A stretch of 43,037 nucleotides of DNA from DATNFP01 sp035606335. GTDB lineage: Bacteria > Bacteroidota > Bacteroidia > Chitinophagales > Chitinophagaceae. Below, in pieces: positions 1-7,553 of the stretch. The notes beneath the pieces were generated by a model that did no database searches, was not told where the DNA came from, and saw only the letters and a program-made list of their open reading frames with translations. Where the stretch lies: the NCBI GenBank assembly GCA_035606335.1, contig DATNFP010000023.1:1-43037 (forward strand), written 5' to 3'. How positions within the stretch are numbered: the stretch's first letter is position 1; the number at the start of each line of letters is the position of its first letter. Both the position numbers and the translations under genes were made by a program.

Positions 1-871
1 AAGCAATGATGAGCACTAAAACCAGCACAGCATATACTACCCATTTTTCTGTCGACATTACTGAATAAATTGTTTCATTTTGTTCATAGCGGGTTTGCAC
101 TTTATAAGCTCCTCCTAATAACTTCTGTATTTTTGATTTTACCATTAGGGGATTAGTTCCATGAACGAGTTTAAGCTCTATCGAAGAATATTTACTATTC
201 TGATTAAAGAAACTTTGAACTAATGATAGCGGGGCAAGAACAAACTTACTATCAAATTCATCATTTACTCTAAATGTACCATCAGGCTTCAGCGTAAGCG
301 ATCTGGTAGCAGAAGCTACGTCTACCGCAGAGCTGACAGACGAATTATTTAAATAGTAAAGGGTAATTCTGCTAAATGCATTATCTACATCCAGCCCCAG
401 TGTATTGGCAATATGCTGGCCTACAATGGCAGTTGGCAAGGGAAAAGATGTAACAGAGTCTCTGCCAAGGTTAATATAAGAACGAATAGTATTTACCTTG
501 TAGTAATTACTGTCTATTCCTTTTACCGTTACTATTTGTTCATTTGGATCGTTATTGGCAAGTACATTATCCTCTATTACAATTGCCATATTCTGCACGC
601 CTTGCAGATGTTTAATTGAATTTAGTTGTGAATCATCAAGTGAAAAAAATTTGCCTTTCACAACCGATACCTTTACCTCAGGGTAAAATGCTATATACAG
701 ATCCTTGACCAGCGATGCAAAGCCATTAAAAACAGAAAATAAAATGATCATTGCCCCGCTGCCAACAGCTATGGCTACCATGCTGATACGAGAAAGTATA
801 GGCACAACATTTGCCGAACGCTTACCTCTTACATATCTTAATGCCAAATGCCAAACCAGCGTTCGATTCAT
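1..871 (-). CDS. FtsX/LolC-E-like ABC transporter permease, N-terminal part (cut by the window edge)
   Basis: I translated this by hand from the ATG at 871; about 290 residues are visible and the C-terminus lies outside the window. The first 25 residues are basic (MNRTLVWHLALRYVRGKRS). A hydrophobic segment follows at about 27-50 (SRISMVAIAVGSGAMII), then a long extracytoplasmic region without membrane segments. A second hydrophobic helix begins just before the window edge (EKWVVYAVLVLVLIIA). One N-terminal helix, a large periplasmic MacB-like core and a C-terminal helix bundle is the FtsX/LolC/LolE permease architecture. Relatives use a separate ATPase to move lipoproteins or peptides across the envelope; no ATPase gene is visible here. 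The gene starts 6 bases after rbfA stops, on the same strand, so the two are probably co-transcribed. LolE-like is my best guess; the exact substrate is unknown. Confidence 0.8.
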   Translation of the reverse strand, partial: MNRTLVWHLALRYVRGKRSANVVPILSRISMVAIAVGSGAMIILFSVFNGFASLVKDLYIAFYPEVKVSVVKGKFFSLDDSQLNSIKHLQGVQNMAIVIEDNVLANNDPNEQIVTVKGIDSNYYKVNTIRSYINLGRDSVTSFPLPTAIVGQHIANTLGLDVDNAFSRITLYYLNNSSVSSAVDVASATRSLTLKPDGTFRVNDEFDSKFVLAPLSLVQSFFNQNSKYSSIELKLVHGTNPLMVKSKIQKLLGGAYKVQTRYEQNETIYSVMSTEKWVVYAVLVLVLIIA

Positions 872-877
872 TGGCTC

Positions 878-1258
878 TTATTGTTGGGTGTTTTGATTAG
901 GATCGCGCTCTTCATTTATCTTCTTGAATAATTCTTCCATTTTAAAAACGTAGTCCAGCGTTTCATCAGTAAAAAACTGCAATTCAGGCACACGACGTAA
1001 TTGATTTCTTACCCTTTGGCCCAGCAATTTCCGCCATTCTCCGGTACGTTCTTTAATGCTATGCAGCAATGCCGCTGGATCCTTTATCTGGAAAAAACTT
1101 AAATATACTCTTGCTTCCAATAGGTCGGGAGTCACTGAAACTTTTGAAATGGAAACCATACCCCCATCTATAATATTGATTCCTTCTCTTTGAAAAATAT
1201 CGCTCATTTCTTCTAATATGAGCTTGCCAACCTGCTTCTGGCGCTTACTTTCTTCCAT
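878..1258 (-). CDS. rbfA: 30S ribosome-binding factor A
   Basis: RbfA binds the 30S subunit and helps late maturation of 16S rRNA and cold adaptation in the cytoplasm. The product is 126 residues, normal for the family. It opens with MEESKRQKQVGKLILEEMS, the typical N-terminal helix, followed by a KH-type fold with the segment VSISKVSVTPDLLEARVYLS and then RVRNQLRRVPELQFFTDE, a conserved RbfA signature. I start at the ATG at 1258, because the longer frame begins at a TTG two codons upstream (1264) with no support. The frame stops just before the ABC permease gene on the same strand, suggesting an operon. Upstream is a 117-base divergent gap shared with the Omp28-like gene. Confidence 0.95.
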   Translation of the reverse strand: MEESKRQKQVGKLILEEMSDIFQREGINIIDGGMVSISKVSVTPDLLEARVYLSFFQIKDPAALLHSIKERTGEWRKLLGQRVRNQLRRVPELQFFTDETLDYVFKMEELFKKINEERDPNQNTQQ

Positions 1259-1375
1259 AACCAATAATTTATCTCAGGTAAAGTTAAAAGAAATGCGTTT
1301 TAATTGCCCATGATTCCTAAAGTATTATACAATTGAATTAATTCTGTAATTTCGTATACTTAAAATGTGTTTTTG

Positions 1376-2269
1376 ATGAAGAAAGCCTCGATACTTCTTA
1401 CTTTTTTTGTATCTGTAATTTTATTTGGTTGCAAAGAAATAGGTCCTCCTATAGATTTTGGTCATGGTGCACAGCACATAGATACTACATATGTAGGCTC
1501 CGTTGAATCACCTCAACCACGAAATGTAATGATCGAGGAGTTTACAGGTGTTTACTGCCCGAATTGCCCGGCAGGACATGCTATACTTGAAAGTATTCAG
1601 CATACAGATACAGGAAGAGTGGTGATTGCGGGATTGTATATTATTGGCCCTCCCCAGACAGATCCTGTTCCGAGTTTAACTTCTATTCCGGGTATATCTG
1701 ACTCCAGTTTTCAAACAGTTGTAGCTACAACAATAGGTAATTCCATTTATGGAGGCATCGGTAGTTTGCCATCAGCCGGAATAGATAGAGTCAATTATTC
1801 TTCATTAGGTATGTTGCTTGATAGGAGTGTTTGGGGAAGCACTGTAGATACACGTCTGACTGTTCCTACTATTGTAAATCTATATCTGACAAGCACCTAC
1901 GATACTGGTAGCAAGGCCGCCTCAGTAATATTTAAGGCAGCTTTCACTCAGGCTATCAGTGGAAAAGTGCAGATCAATATAGGGATTATTGAAAATAATA
2001 TCATCAATGCTCAGGAGGATCAGACACAGGTAGATACTTTTTATGTTCAGAATCATGTTTTACGAGATATGATAACGACGCCTGCTACTGGTACTCCGAT
2101 TCTTAACTCAGTGTCTTCTATAGAGGCGGGGCGAGTATTTCAATCTCAATTCACTTACAAAATAACTAACCCTACATGGGTACCATCAAATTGCAAAGTT
2201 TTCGCTTTTATGACTGATAGTACGCAGCAGGTAATGCAGGCAGTTGAAACATCGCTTACAGGCTTTTAA
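1376..2269 (+). CDS. Omp28-related lipoprotein with a thioredoxin-like CxxC motif
   Basis: This is a predicted envelope lipoprotein of 297 residues. The N-terminus has a lipoprotein signal peptide ending in the lipobox I-L-F-G-C, with Cys19 the lipid-anchored residue. Residues about 50-70 read NVMIEEFTGVYCPNCPAGH, the EEFTG-x-x-C-x-x-C pattern seen in Omp28-related Bacteroidota outer-membrane proteins, which have a thioredoxin-like N-terminal fold. The rest is a beta-rich region with no motif I recognise. The two cysteines at 61 and 64 could be redox active, but that is inference. I chose the ATG at 1376 rather than an in-frame GTG nine bases upstream, because it gives a clean MKK signal peptide. 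A strong terminator follows at 2300-2328, so the gene is probably transcribed alone. Confidence 0.8.
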   Translation: MKKASILLTFFVSVILFGCKEIGPPIDFGHGAQHIDTTYVGSVESPQPRNVMIEEFTGVYCPNCPAGHAILESIQHTDTGRVVIAGLYIIGPPQTDPVPSLTSIPGISDSSFQTVVATTIGNSIYGGIGSLPSAGIDRVNYSSLGMLLDRSVWGSTVDTRLTVPTIVNLYLTSTYDTGSKAASVIFKAAFTQAISGKVQINIGIIENNIINAQEDQTQVDTFYVQNHVLRDMITTPATGTPILNSVSSIEAGRVFQSQFTYKITNPTWVPSNCKVFAFMTDSTQQVMQAVETSLTGF

Positions 2270-2299
2270 CATTACACCTACTAAAACTTTCATTATTTT

Positions 2300-2328
2300 G
2301 CCTTGTCCGAAAAGACAAGGCATTTTTT
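2300..2328 (+). terminator. Rho-independent terminator after the Omp28-like gene
   Basis: An 8-base perfect stem, GCCTTGTC and GACAAGGC, closes a 6-base loop and is followed by a run of T residues. It lies 30 bases after the stop at 2269 and just before the start of the M28 gene at 2344, so it separates the two transcripts. Confidence 0.9.
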
Positions 2329-2343
2329 AAATAATTATCCATA

Positions 2344-3345
2344 ATGAGGAGTTTCGCTTTTCTTTCTGCAATAGTCATTATAATTTCTATATCTGCTTTA
2401 AGTTGTAAAAACAAAACCGGGAAAGGTACTGCTATAACCGACACCACGCAGCAATCAAAACAATCCAGCATACCTGATTTTAATTCCGATTCTGCATACC
2501 AATATATTATCACCCAGGTAAACTTTGGCCCAAGAGTACCTGCTACACCCGCACAAAAAAAATGTGCTGCCTGGATGGAAATCAAACTTAAAGCAGTGTG
2601 CGATACAGTTTATAGACAAACAGCTAAGGTAAAAGCAGGAAATGGTAAAATGCTTCCTTGCATCAACCTCATTGGCTCAATAAATCCTAAAGCAACTAAG
2701 CGAATATTATTATTAACCCATTGGGATAGCCGCCCATGGGCTGATATGGATACGAAAGACAAAAACAAGCCAATATTAGCAGCCGATGATGGAGGAAGTG
2801 GTGTAGCAGTATTGCTCGAAGTAGCAAGAGAAATTAAATTACACAATTTAAATCCTGATTTGGGTATCGATATTTTACTTACAGATGTTGAAGACTATGG
2901 GAAAGACACATGGGGTGAAAATTCATATTGTCTTGGCACCCAATATTGGGCATACCATCCACATGTGCCGGGATATAAAGCTGAATTTGGCATTTTGCTC
3001 GATATGGTAGGTGCCCGCAATGCCCAATTCCCGATGGAAGGTATTTCTACACAATATGCAGGAAATGTTCAGCAAAAAATATGGCAGGCGGCAGGAGAAG
3101 CAGGTTATTCTTCCTACTTCCCATTTGCAGCGGGAGCAGAAATAACAGATGACCATATTCCGGTAAATAAAATATTAAATATTCCTACCGTTGATATTAT
3201 TAATCTTTCCACTACCACCTCTAATCCTTTTGCGCCTCATTGGCATACTCATCAGGACAATATGGATATAATAGATAAAAACACACTAAAAGCCGTAGGT
3301 CAAACGCTGTTACAAGTGATATATGAAACGGCGCAGCCTGTTTAG
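2344..3345 (+). CDS. M28-family lipoprotein, probable glutaminyl-peptide cyclotransferase
   Basis: This is a predicted lipid-anchored zinc enzyme of 333 residues. A hydrophobic leader ends at S-A-L-S-C (Cys21). The M28 zinc-peptidase fold is marked by THWDSRPWADMD (125-136), AADDGGSGVAVLLE (147-159), TDVEDYG (180-186) and TDDHIPVN (268-275). HWDSRPWAD, the E-D pair at 183-184 and DDHIP match glutaminyl cyclases better than ordinary aminopeptidases. The likely zinc and active-site residues are His126, Asp148/149, Glu183, Asp220 and His271. Glutaminyl cyclases convert N-terminal Gln to pyroglutamate. That suits this organism, because many secreted proteins in the window should start with Gln after signal peptide cleavage. 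An M28 aminopeptidase is the main alternative. The lspA promoter follows, so the two genes need not be one operon. Confidence 0.82.
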   Translation: MRSFAFLSAIVIIISISALSCKNKTGKGTAITDTTQQSKQSSIPDFNSDSAYQYIITQVNFGPRVPATPAQKKCAAWMEIKLKAVCDTVYRQTAKVKAGNGKMLPCINLIGSINPKATKRILLLTHWDSRPWADMDTKDKNKPILAADDGGSGVAVLLEVAREIKLHNLNPDLGIDILLTDVEDYGKDTWGENSYCLGTQYWAYHPHVPGYKAEFGILLDMVGARNAQFPMEGISTQYAGNVQQKIWQAAGEAGYSSYFPFAAGAEITDDHIPVNKILNIPTVDIINLSTTTSNPFAPHWHTHQDNMDIIDKNTLKAVGQTLLQVIYETAQPV

Positions 3346-3440
3346 TAAATGCTTTCACTGTATCATTTAAAATATAATTATTATAGAAAGAGAGATAAAA
3401 TCAGTTAATAAGTCCTGCTTTTTTTAACCTGCACAACATG

Positions 3441-3448
3441 TATCTTTG
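3441..3448 (+). promoter_or_regulatory. Predicted -7 promoter box for lspA-zapA
   Basis: TATCTTTG is an exact match to the Bacteroidota -7 consensus TAnnTTTG. Transcription would begin at about 3454, before the GTG start of lspA at 3473. No clear -33 TTG is found about 19 bases upstream. The last three bases of the box (TTG) are in frame with lspA and could be mistaken for its start. Confidence 0.55.
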
Positions 3449-3472
3449 ACGCTTGTACAAAGACATCATTCA

Positions 3473-4105
3473 GTGAAATATCGTCATGCAATATTTATAG
3501 TATTAGTCATTATTGTCTGTGATCAATTACTTAAATTCTATATCAAAACCCATTTTTATTATGGCCAGGAAATAAATGTTCTTGGAAATTGGTTCAGATT
3601 ACACTTTATAGAAAACGAAGGGATGGCTTTTGGCATGAGAATAAACCAAGCCGACACGGGCAAATTAATCCTTACTTTATTCCGGCTTGTCGCTGTTGTT
3701 TTTGGATTTTATTTGTTAAAAAGGCTTGTAAGCAAAGGTTATGGAAACGGTGTAATAATATGTGGATCATTGATTCTGGCAGGTGCTTTAGGCAACTTAC
3801 TGGACAGCATGTTCTACGGATTAATATTTACAGAAAGCTCTTTTCATATGGCACGCCTTGTACCCTGGGGACATGGCTACGGAAGGTTTTTGCATGGCAG
3901 AGTAGTTGATATGCTTTATTTCCCCTTAATAGACACTAAGTTGCCTAACTGGATACCCTTTGTAGGTGGAAATGATTTTGAATTTTTCGAGCCTGTTTTT
4001 AATATAGCAGATGCAGCAATTTCAACGGGAGTATTGATTTTAGTATTTTTTCAAAAAAGGCTCGTACATAAAAAAATAACAGCAAAAACAGCTACAACTC
4101 AATAA
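3473..4105 (+). CDS. lspA: Lipoprotein signal peptidase (signal peptidase II)
   Basis: LspA is the inner-membrane aspartyl protease that removes the signal peptide from lipidated prolipoproteins. With a GTG start at 3473 the product is 210 residues with four predicted membrane helices. Family motifs appear in order: CDQLLKFY (about 16-23), ENEGMAFG (47-54), GALGNLLDS (104-112), GRVVDMLYF (142-150) and FNIADAAI (176-183). The two catalytic aspartates are Asp146 and Asp180. A loop of about 25 residues before GRVVD (SSFHMARLVPWGHGYG) is longer than in proteobacterial LspA, as is common in Bacteroidota. The frame is open to a TTG at 3446, but that TTG is the end of the TATCTTTG promoter box, so a downstream start is more likely. 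ZapA begins one base after the stop. Confidence 0.93.
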   Translation: MKYRHAIFIVLVIIVCDQLLKFYIKTHFYYGQEINVLGNWFRLHFIENEGMAFGMRINQADTGKLILTLFRLVAVVFGFYLLKRLVSKGYGNGVIICGSLILAGALGNLLDSMFYGLIFTESSFHMARLVPWGHGYGRFLHGRVVDMLYFPLIDTKLPNWIPFVGGNDFEFFEPVFNIADAAISTGVLILVFFQKRLVHKKITAKTATTQ

Positions 4106-4106
4106 T

Positions 4107-4397
4107 ATGTCAGATGAGCTAATCACGATCAATGTATGGTTGGCTGGGCGCAGCTACCGTATTCGCATAAAAGCACACGAAGAGGAAACAGTGCGTAAAG
4201 CAATAAAACGTGCTGATGAAAGGATCATGGAGCTAAGAAATCATTATGCAGGAAAAGACGATCAGGATTTCGTAGCAATGTGTTTGCTAACTTATGCAGC
4301 AGACAATGCAATCGAATCGTTAGGTATGCCCTTTTTGCAGGATGAGTTAAATGTTATTGCAGAGAAAATTGATAAAGTACTTAATAGGGTTGATTAG
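4107..4397 (+). CDS. zapA: Cell division protein ZapA
   Basis: ZapA binds and bundles FtsZ protofilaments at the division ring in the cytoplasm. The 96-residue product has the short N-terminal beta region (ITINVWLAGRSYRIRIK) and the long C-terminal helix (QDFVAMCLLTYAADNAIE onward) of the family. The start ATG lies one base after the lspA stop, so it is in an operon with lspA. Its TAG stop overlaps the TAA stop of murF, on the other strand, by four bases (4394-4397), so the two are tightly convergent with no terminator between. Confidence 0.88.
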   Translation: MSDELITINVWLAGRSYRIRIKAHEEETVRKAIKRADERIMELRNHYAGKDDQDFVAMCLLTYAADNAIESLGMPFLQDELNVIAEKIDKVLNRVD

Positions 4398-5686
4398 TTG
4401 TTTGGCAAAGCCTCCAGCAATAATTCCATTTTACTGGCTCTCGAACCCTTGATGAGTATTGAACTATTCTGAGGACTATTTCCTTTTATAAATGATGCTG
4501 CTTCATTTGAATTTTCAAACCAGTTAAAGCGCCCTTTTATTTTTTGAAATTCTTTTCCCACCAATAAAACATCATTCCAGTTATATTCTTCTATTAGTCT
4601 TATAATTTCAAGATGTTCTTTTTCTTCATCTGCACCCATTTCCTTCATACCTCCGATCCATAAAACTTTGTTAGATAAATTCGATGATGCAAAGTTGATG
4701 ATCGCTGCACTCATGCTTGTAGGATTAGCATTATAGGCATCCAATATAATTCTGTTTGTTCCTTTTTGTAACCATTGAGAACGGCTATTATCAGGGTTAT
4801 ATAACGAAACTGCACTCCTTATATCATCTATGGAAATATCAAAGTATAAACCCACTGCAATGGATGCCATCACATTCGGAAAATTGTATTCCCCAACCAG
4901 ATGAGTATTTATAATCGTTTCCGCTCCAGCGCTGATCGAAGCTACTTTTAAAAATACGTCTTGCAATAGCGGTTTACCTATATATTGGGCATTGCTACTG
5001 CCATATGTTATTTGGCTAGAAATGCCGGTCGCCATAACTTCCAGATAATCTAAATCGCTATTGCGAAATACAGCTCCATTATGTTCACGCAGAAAATCGT
5101 ACAACTCTCCTTTTCCTTTTTTTATCCCTTCCAGACTTCCAAAACCCTCTATATGAGCTTTCCCTACATTAGTTATGATCCCATGCGTCGGTAAGACTAT
5201 CCTGCAATAGCCTTCGATCTCTTTCTGATGGTTAGCTCCCATTTCTATCACTGCTATTTCTGCATCTTGTTTTATTTTCAGTAACGTGAGAGGAACGCCA
5301 ATATGATTGTTAAGATTGCCTTCCGTAGCGTATGTTTTATATTTCTGATTTAAAACAGTTGTTATTAATTCTTTAGTAGTGGTTTTACCATTGGAGCCCG
5401 TTATTGCTATAAAAGGAATAGAAAATTGTTTGCGATGGTATGTTGCAAGTTTTTGCAAAGTCTCCAGCACATTATCTACCACTATAAACCGATCATTTAC
5501 TGCATATTCTCTTTCGTCAATTACGGCATAGGCCGCTCCTGCGTTTAATGCCTGCACTGCAAAAGTATTCCCATTGAAATTGGGACCCTTCAAAGCAAAA
5601 TAGATATCATCTGCTTTTAATTTTCTGGTATCAGTTTGTACAGAATGATGTTGTAAGTATATTTTATAAAGTTCCGCGATTTCCAA
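4394..5686 (-). CDS. murF: UDP-N-acetylmuramoyl-tripeptide--D-alanyl-D-alanine ligase
   Basis: MurF adds D-Ala-D-Ala to the UDP-MurNAc tripeptide, the last cytoplasmic step of the peptidoglycan stem. The product is 430 residues, close to the family norm. The N-terminal substrate domain has TDTRKLKADDIYFALKG (18-34), where the S/T-D-T/S-R motif contacts UDP. The central Mur ligase domain has the ATP loop TGSNGKTTTK (96-105), EGNLNNHIG (122-130) and EMGANHQKEI (148-157). The C-terminal domain has LDAYNANPTSM. The start is a TTG at 5686, preceded by CAGG at suitable spacing; there is no earlier ATG after the gldJ terminator, and the N-terminus aligns well with relatives. The gene lies downstream of gldJ on the same strand, with a strong hairpin between them. 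Confidence 0.95.
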   Translation of the reverse strand: MEIAELYKIYLQHHSVQTDTRKLKADDIYFALKGPNFNGNTFAVQALNAGAAYAVIDEREYAVNDRFIVVDNVLETLQKLATYHRKQFSIPFIAITGSNGKTTTKELITTVLNQKYKTYATEGNLNNHIGVPLTLLKIKQDAEIAVIEMGANHQKEIEGYCRIVLPTHGIITNVGKAHIEGFGSLEGIKKGKGELYDFLREHNGAVFRNSDLDYLEVMATGISSQITYGSSNAQYIGKPLLQDVFLKVASISAGAETIINTHLVGEYNFPNVMASIAVGLYFDISIDDIRSAVSLYNPDNSRSQWLQKGTNRIILDAYNANPTSMSAAIINFASSNLSNKVLWIGGMKEMGADEEKEHLEIIRLIEEYNWNDVLLVGKEFQKIKGRFNWFENSNEAASFIKGNSPQNSSILIKGSRASKMELLLEALPNN

Positions 5687-5703
5687 GCCTGAATAATTTG
5701 TGT

Positions 5704-5735
5704 AAAAATAAAAAACCCCTTTCTTACGAAAGGGG
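5704..5735 (-). terminator. Rho-independent terminator of gldJ
   Basis: On the minus strand an 8-base perfect stem CCCCTTTC/GAAAGGGG with a 4-base loop is followed by TTTTTTATTTTT. It sits 24 bases after the gldJ stop and 30 bases before murF, so it should end or attenuate the gldJ transcript. Confidence 0.9.
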
Positions 5736-5758
5736 CTGATTATAAGTTTTATTAAAAA

Positions 5759-7297
5759 TTATTTGGGTGCTTTTTTGTCTTTGCCGAAGTGATTACCGCT
5801 TCCTTCGCTGTTATCGCCGTTAGGAGTGCCTAAACGATCCATAACACAACGGAAACCAACTGTAGCGCTTGCCTGGTCAGCTTGCATAAAACGACGTGTG
5901 CCTGGAGACATCCAATAAGCACGGTCAGCCCATGAACCACCTTTGATTACCTTAGAATCGTTATTAATAAGAGTTGTAACACCATAATTGTAAGTGAACT
6001 GTGAAGTGCTGTCGCCATCACCATAATCTCTTACATCAGAGCCTCTAACGATGAAGTTAGCATTTTGTTTAGCAAGCATCTCATCAGTAGTCATGTCTTT
6101 CTTTTCAAAGTTGCCTAAGCTGTCTTTTTCATCGATAGATCCATCATCAGCTCTTTTATATTCTTCAAATACATTACCACGGAAAGGATTGAAATCATTA
6201 ACATCGTCATGAGAAGTAGGACGATATGTATCTAATGTCCATTCGCTGACATTGCCTGCCATATTATAAAGGCCGAAAGCATTGGGTTTGTACGAATAAA
6301 TGTTTGCTGGTATATCTGCGTTATCATTCAGGCCACCTGCTACGCCCATTACATCACCATTACCACGTTTGAAGTTGCCCAGAAATTCACCTTGATATTC
6401 ATTACGAAGACCATAGCGGGTAGTATTTTTATCACCCCATGGATATACGTTACGATCTGTAACCACTTCTTCCCCACGGCGACGTTTAGTTTCAGGTTCT
6501 GGGTTATTTCCTATCAGACCCAATGCAGCATATTCCCATTCTGCTTCAGTTGGGAGACGGTAGTTTGGCAATAAATATCCGTCAGAATATGTGATATTAC
6601 GTTTTCCTGAACCACTTGGATCAAGGTCACGTTTTTTATTCCTACCGGCTGTACCATCATATTGGCCACCCATATAAGTATCTGTGGTAAATACGTCTTC
6701 GTTAACCTGGTTTGGATTTTTCTTCAGCATACCATTCTTAATGAGTATATACTCATTAACACGGTCACTGCGCCATTTACAGAACTCATTTGCCTGGTGC
6801 CAGTTAACACCCACTACAGGATAATAATCATACGCTGCATGACGGAAATAATATTGAACCAATGGTTCATTATATGATAAAGCCCTGCGCCAAACTGTAG
6901 TGTCTGGTAAAGCCTTCCTAATCAATTCCGGATAGTCGGAAGAATATGCGCGGGTCAACCAATAGATATATTCCCGGTAATGAACGTTTGCAACTTCAGT
7001 TTCATCCATATAAAAAGATGATACAGAAACTGTACGAAGTTCATTATTATGATCTACTGTAGGCAACTCATCATCAGTTGCTCCCATTGTGAATCGTCCA
7101 CCTTCCACAAAAGTAAGACCTGGACCAGTTTGTTGTCCGGGATAATTTGGTACATCAAAACCACCCAGGCGTGGATCATTATAATTCCAGCCTGTAACAC
7201 TGGAAACACCGCGAGATGATTTTTTCGAAGAGCAAGCCGAAAGAAGAGTACCTGCCCCGATACACAGCAAGCTCACGCCGATGAGAGTTCTTTTCAT
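5759..7297 (-). CDS. gldJ: Gliding motility / type IX secretion lipoprotein GldJ
   Basis: GldJ is a lipoprotein needed for T9SS function and gliding; in Flavobacterium johnsoniae it also stabilises GldK. The 512-residue product has a lipoprotein signal ending in L-L-S-A-C (Cys22), then TGWNYNDPRLGGF, a segment I associate with GldJ rather than GldK. From about residue 60 it has an FGE-sulfatase (SUMF1) fold: FVEGGRFTMGATDDE, FYMDETEVAN, PVVGVNWHQANEFC, LPTEAEWEYAA, NVSEWTLDT and VIKGGSWADRA to the end. No active-site Cys pair like that of formylglycine-generating enzyme appears near the end, so it is probably structural. I start at the ATG at 7297, not the TTG at 7303. The divergent porU-porV neighbours support GldJ; the separate SUMF1 gene at 28071 is GldK. 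Confidence 0.9.
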   Translation of the reverse strand: MKRTLIGVSLLCIGAGTLLSACSSKKSSRGVSSVTGWNYNDPRLGGFDVPNYPGQQTGPGLTFVEGGRFTMGATDDELPTVDHNNELRTVSVSSFYMDETEVANVHYREYIYWLTRAYSSDYPELIRKALPDTTVWRRALSYNEPLVQYYFRHAAYDYYPVVGVNWHQANEFCKWRSDRVNEYILIKNGMLKKNPNQVNEDVFTTDTYMGGQYDGTAGRNKKRDLDPSGSGKRNITYSDGYLLPNYRLPTEAEWEYAALGLIGNNPEPETKRRRGEEVVTDRNVYPWGDKNTTRYGLRNEYQGEFLGNFKRGNGDVMGVAGGLNDNADIPANIYSYKPNAFGLYNMAGNVSEWTLDTYRPTSHDDVNDFNPFRGNVFEEYKRADDGSIDEKDSLGNFEKKDMTTDEMLAKQNANFIVRGSDVRDYGDGDSTSQFTYNYGVTTLINNDSKVIKGGSWADRAYWMSPGTRRFMQADQASATVGFRCVMDRLGTPNGDNSEGSGNHFGKDKKAPK

Positions 7298-7512
7298 AAT
7301 CAAAGAAAAATATTTGCTACAAATTGGGTTGAAAAACGTTAAAAGTGTTACAATGTTAGAGCATTCTTTTCAAAATGTCAAGCCTCAAACTCATTGAAAG
7401 AAAAAAAACTGTATTTTTTTCTTTTTCCAATATAAATAATATTATAGTGTTTTTAGCGTTTTACATTACTGCATACCACTATGTAATAAACATGCACACG
7501 CACTAAATTACG

Positions 7513-7520
7513 TATTTTTG
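7513..7520 (+). promoter_or_regulatory. Predicted -7 promoter box for porU
   Basis: TATTTTTG matches the Bacteroidota TAnnTTTG consensus, 33 bases before the porU ATG, in the gldJ-porU divergent gap. No clear -33 TTG is seen. Its terminal TTG is in frame with porU and gives a false upstream start. Confidence 0.5.
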
Positions 7521-7553
7521 ATAAGTACAACGATTTTCAGAGACGACCAAAAA

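Noticed and set aside
2256..2585. 109-codon minus-strand frame over the start of the M28 gene
   Set aside because: It is a shadow of a clearly coding gene and crosses a strong terminator.
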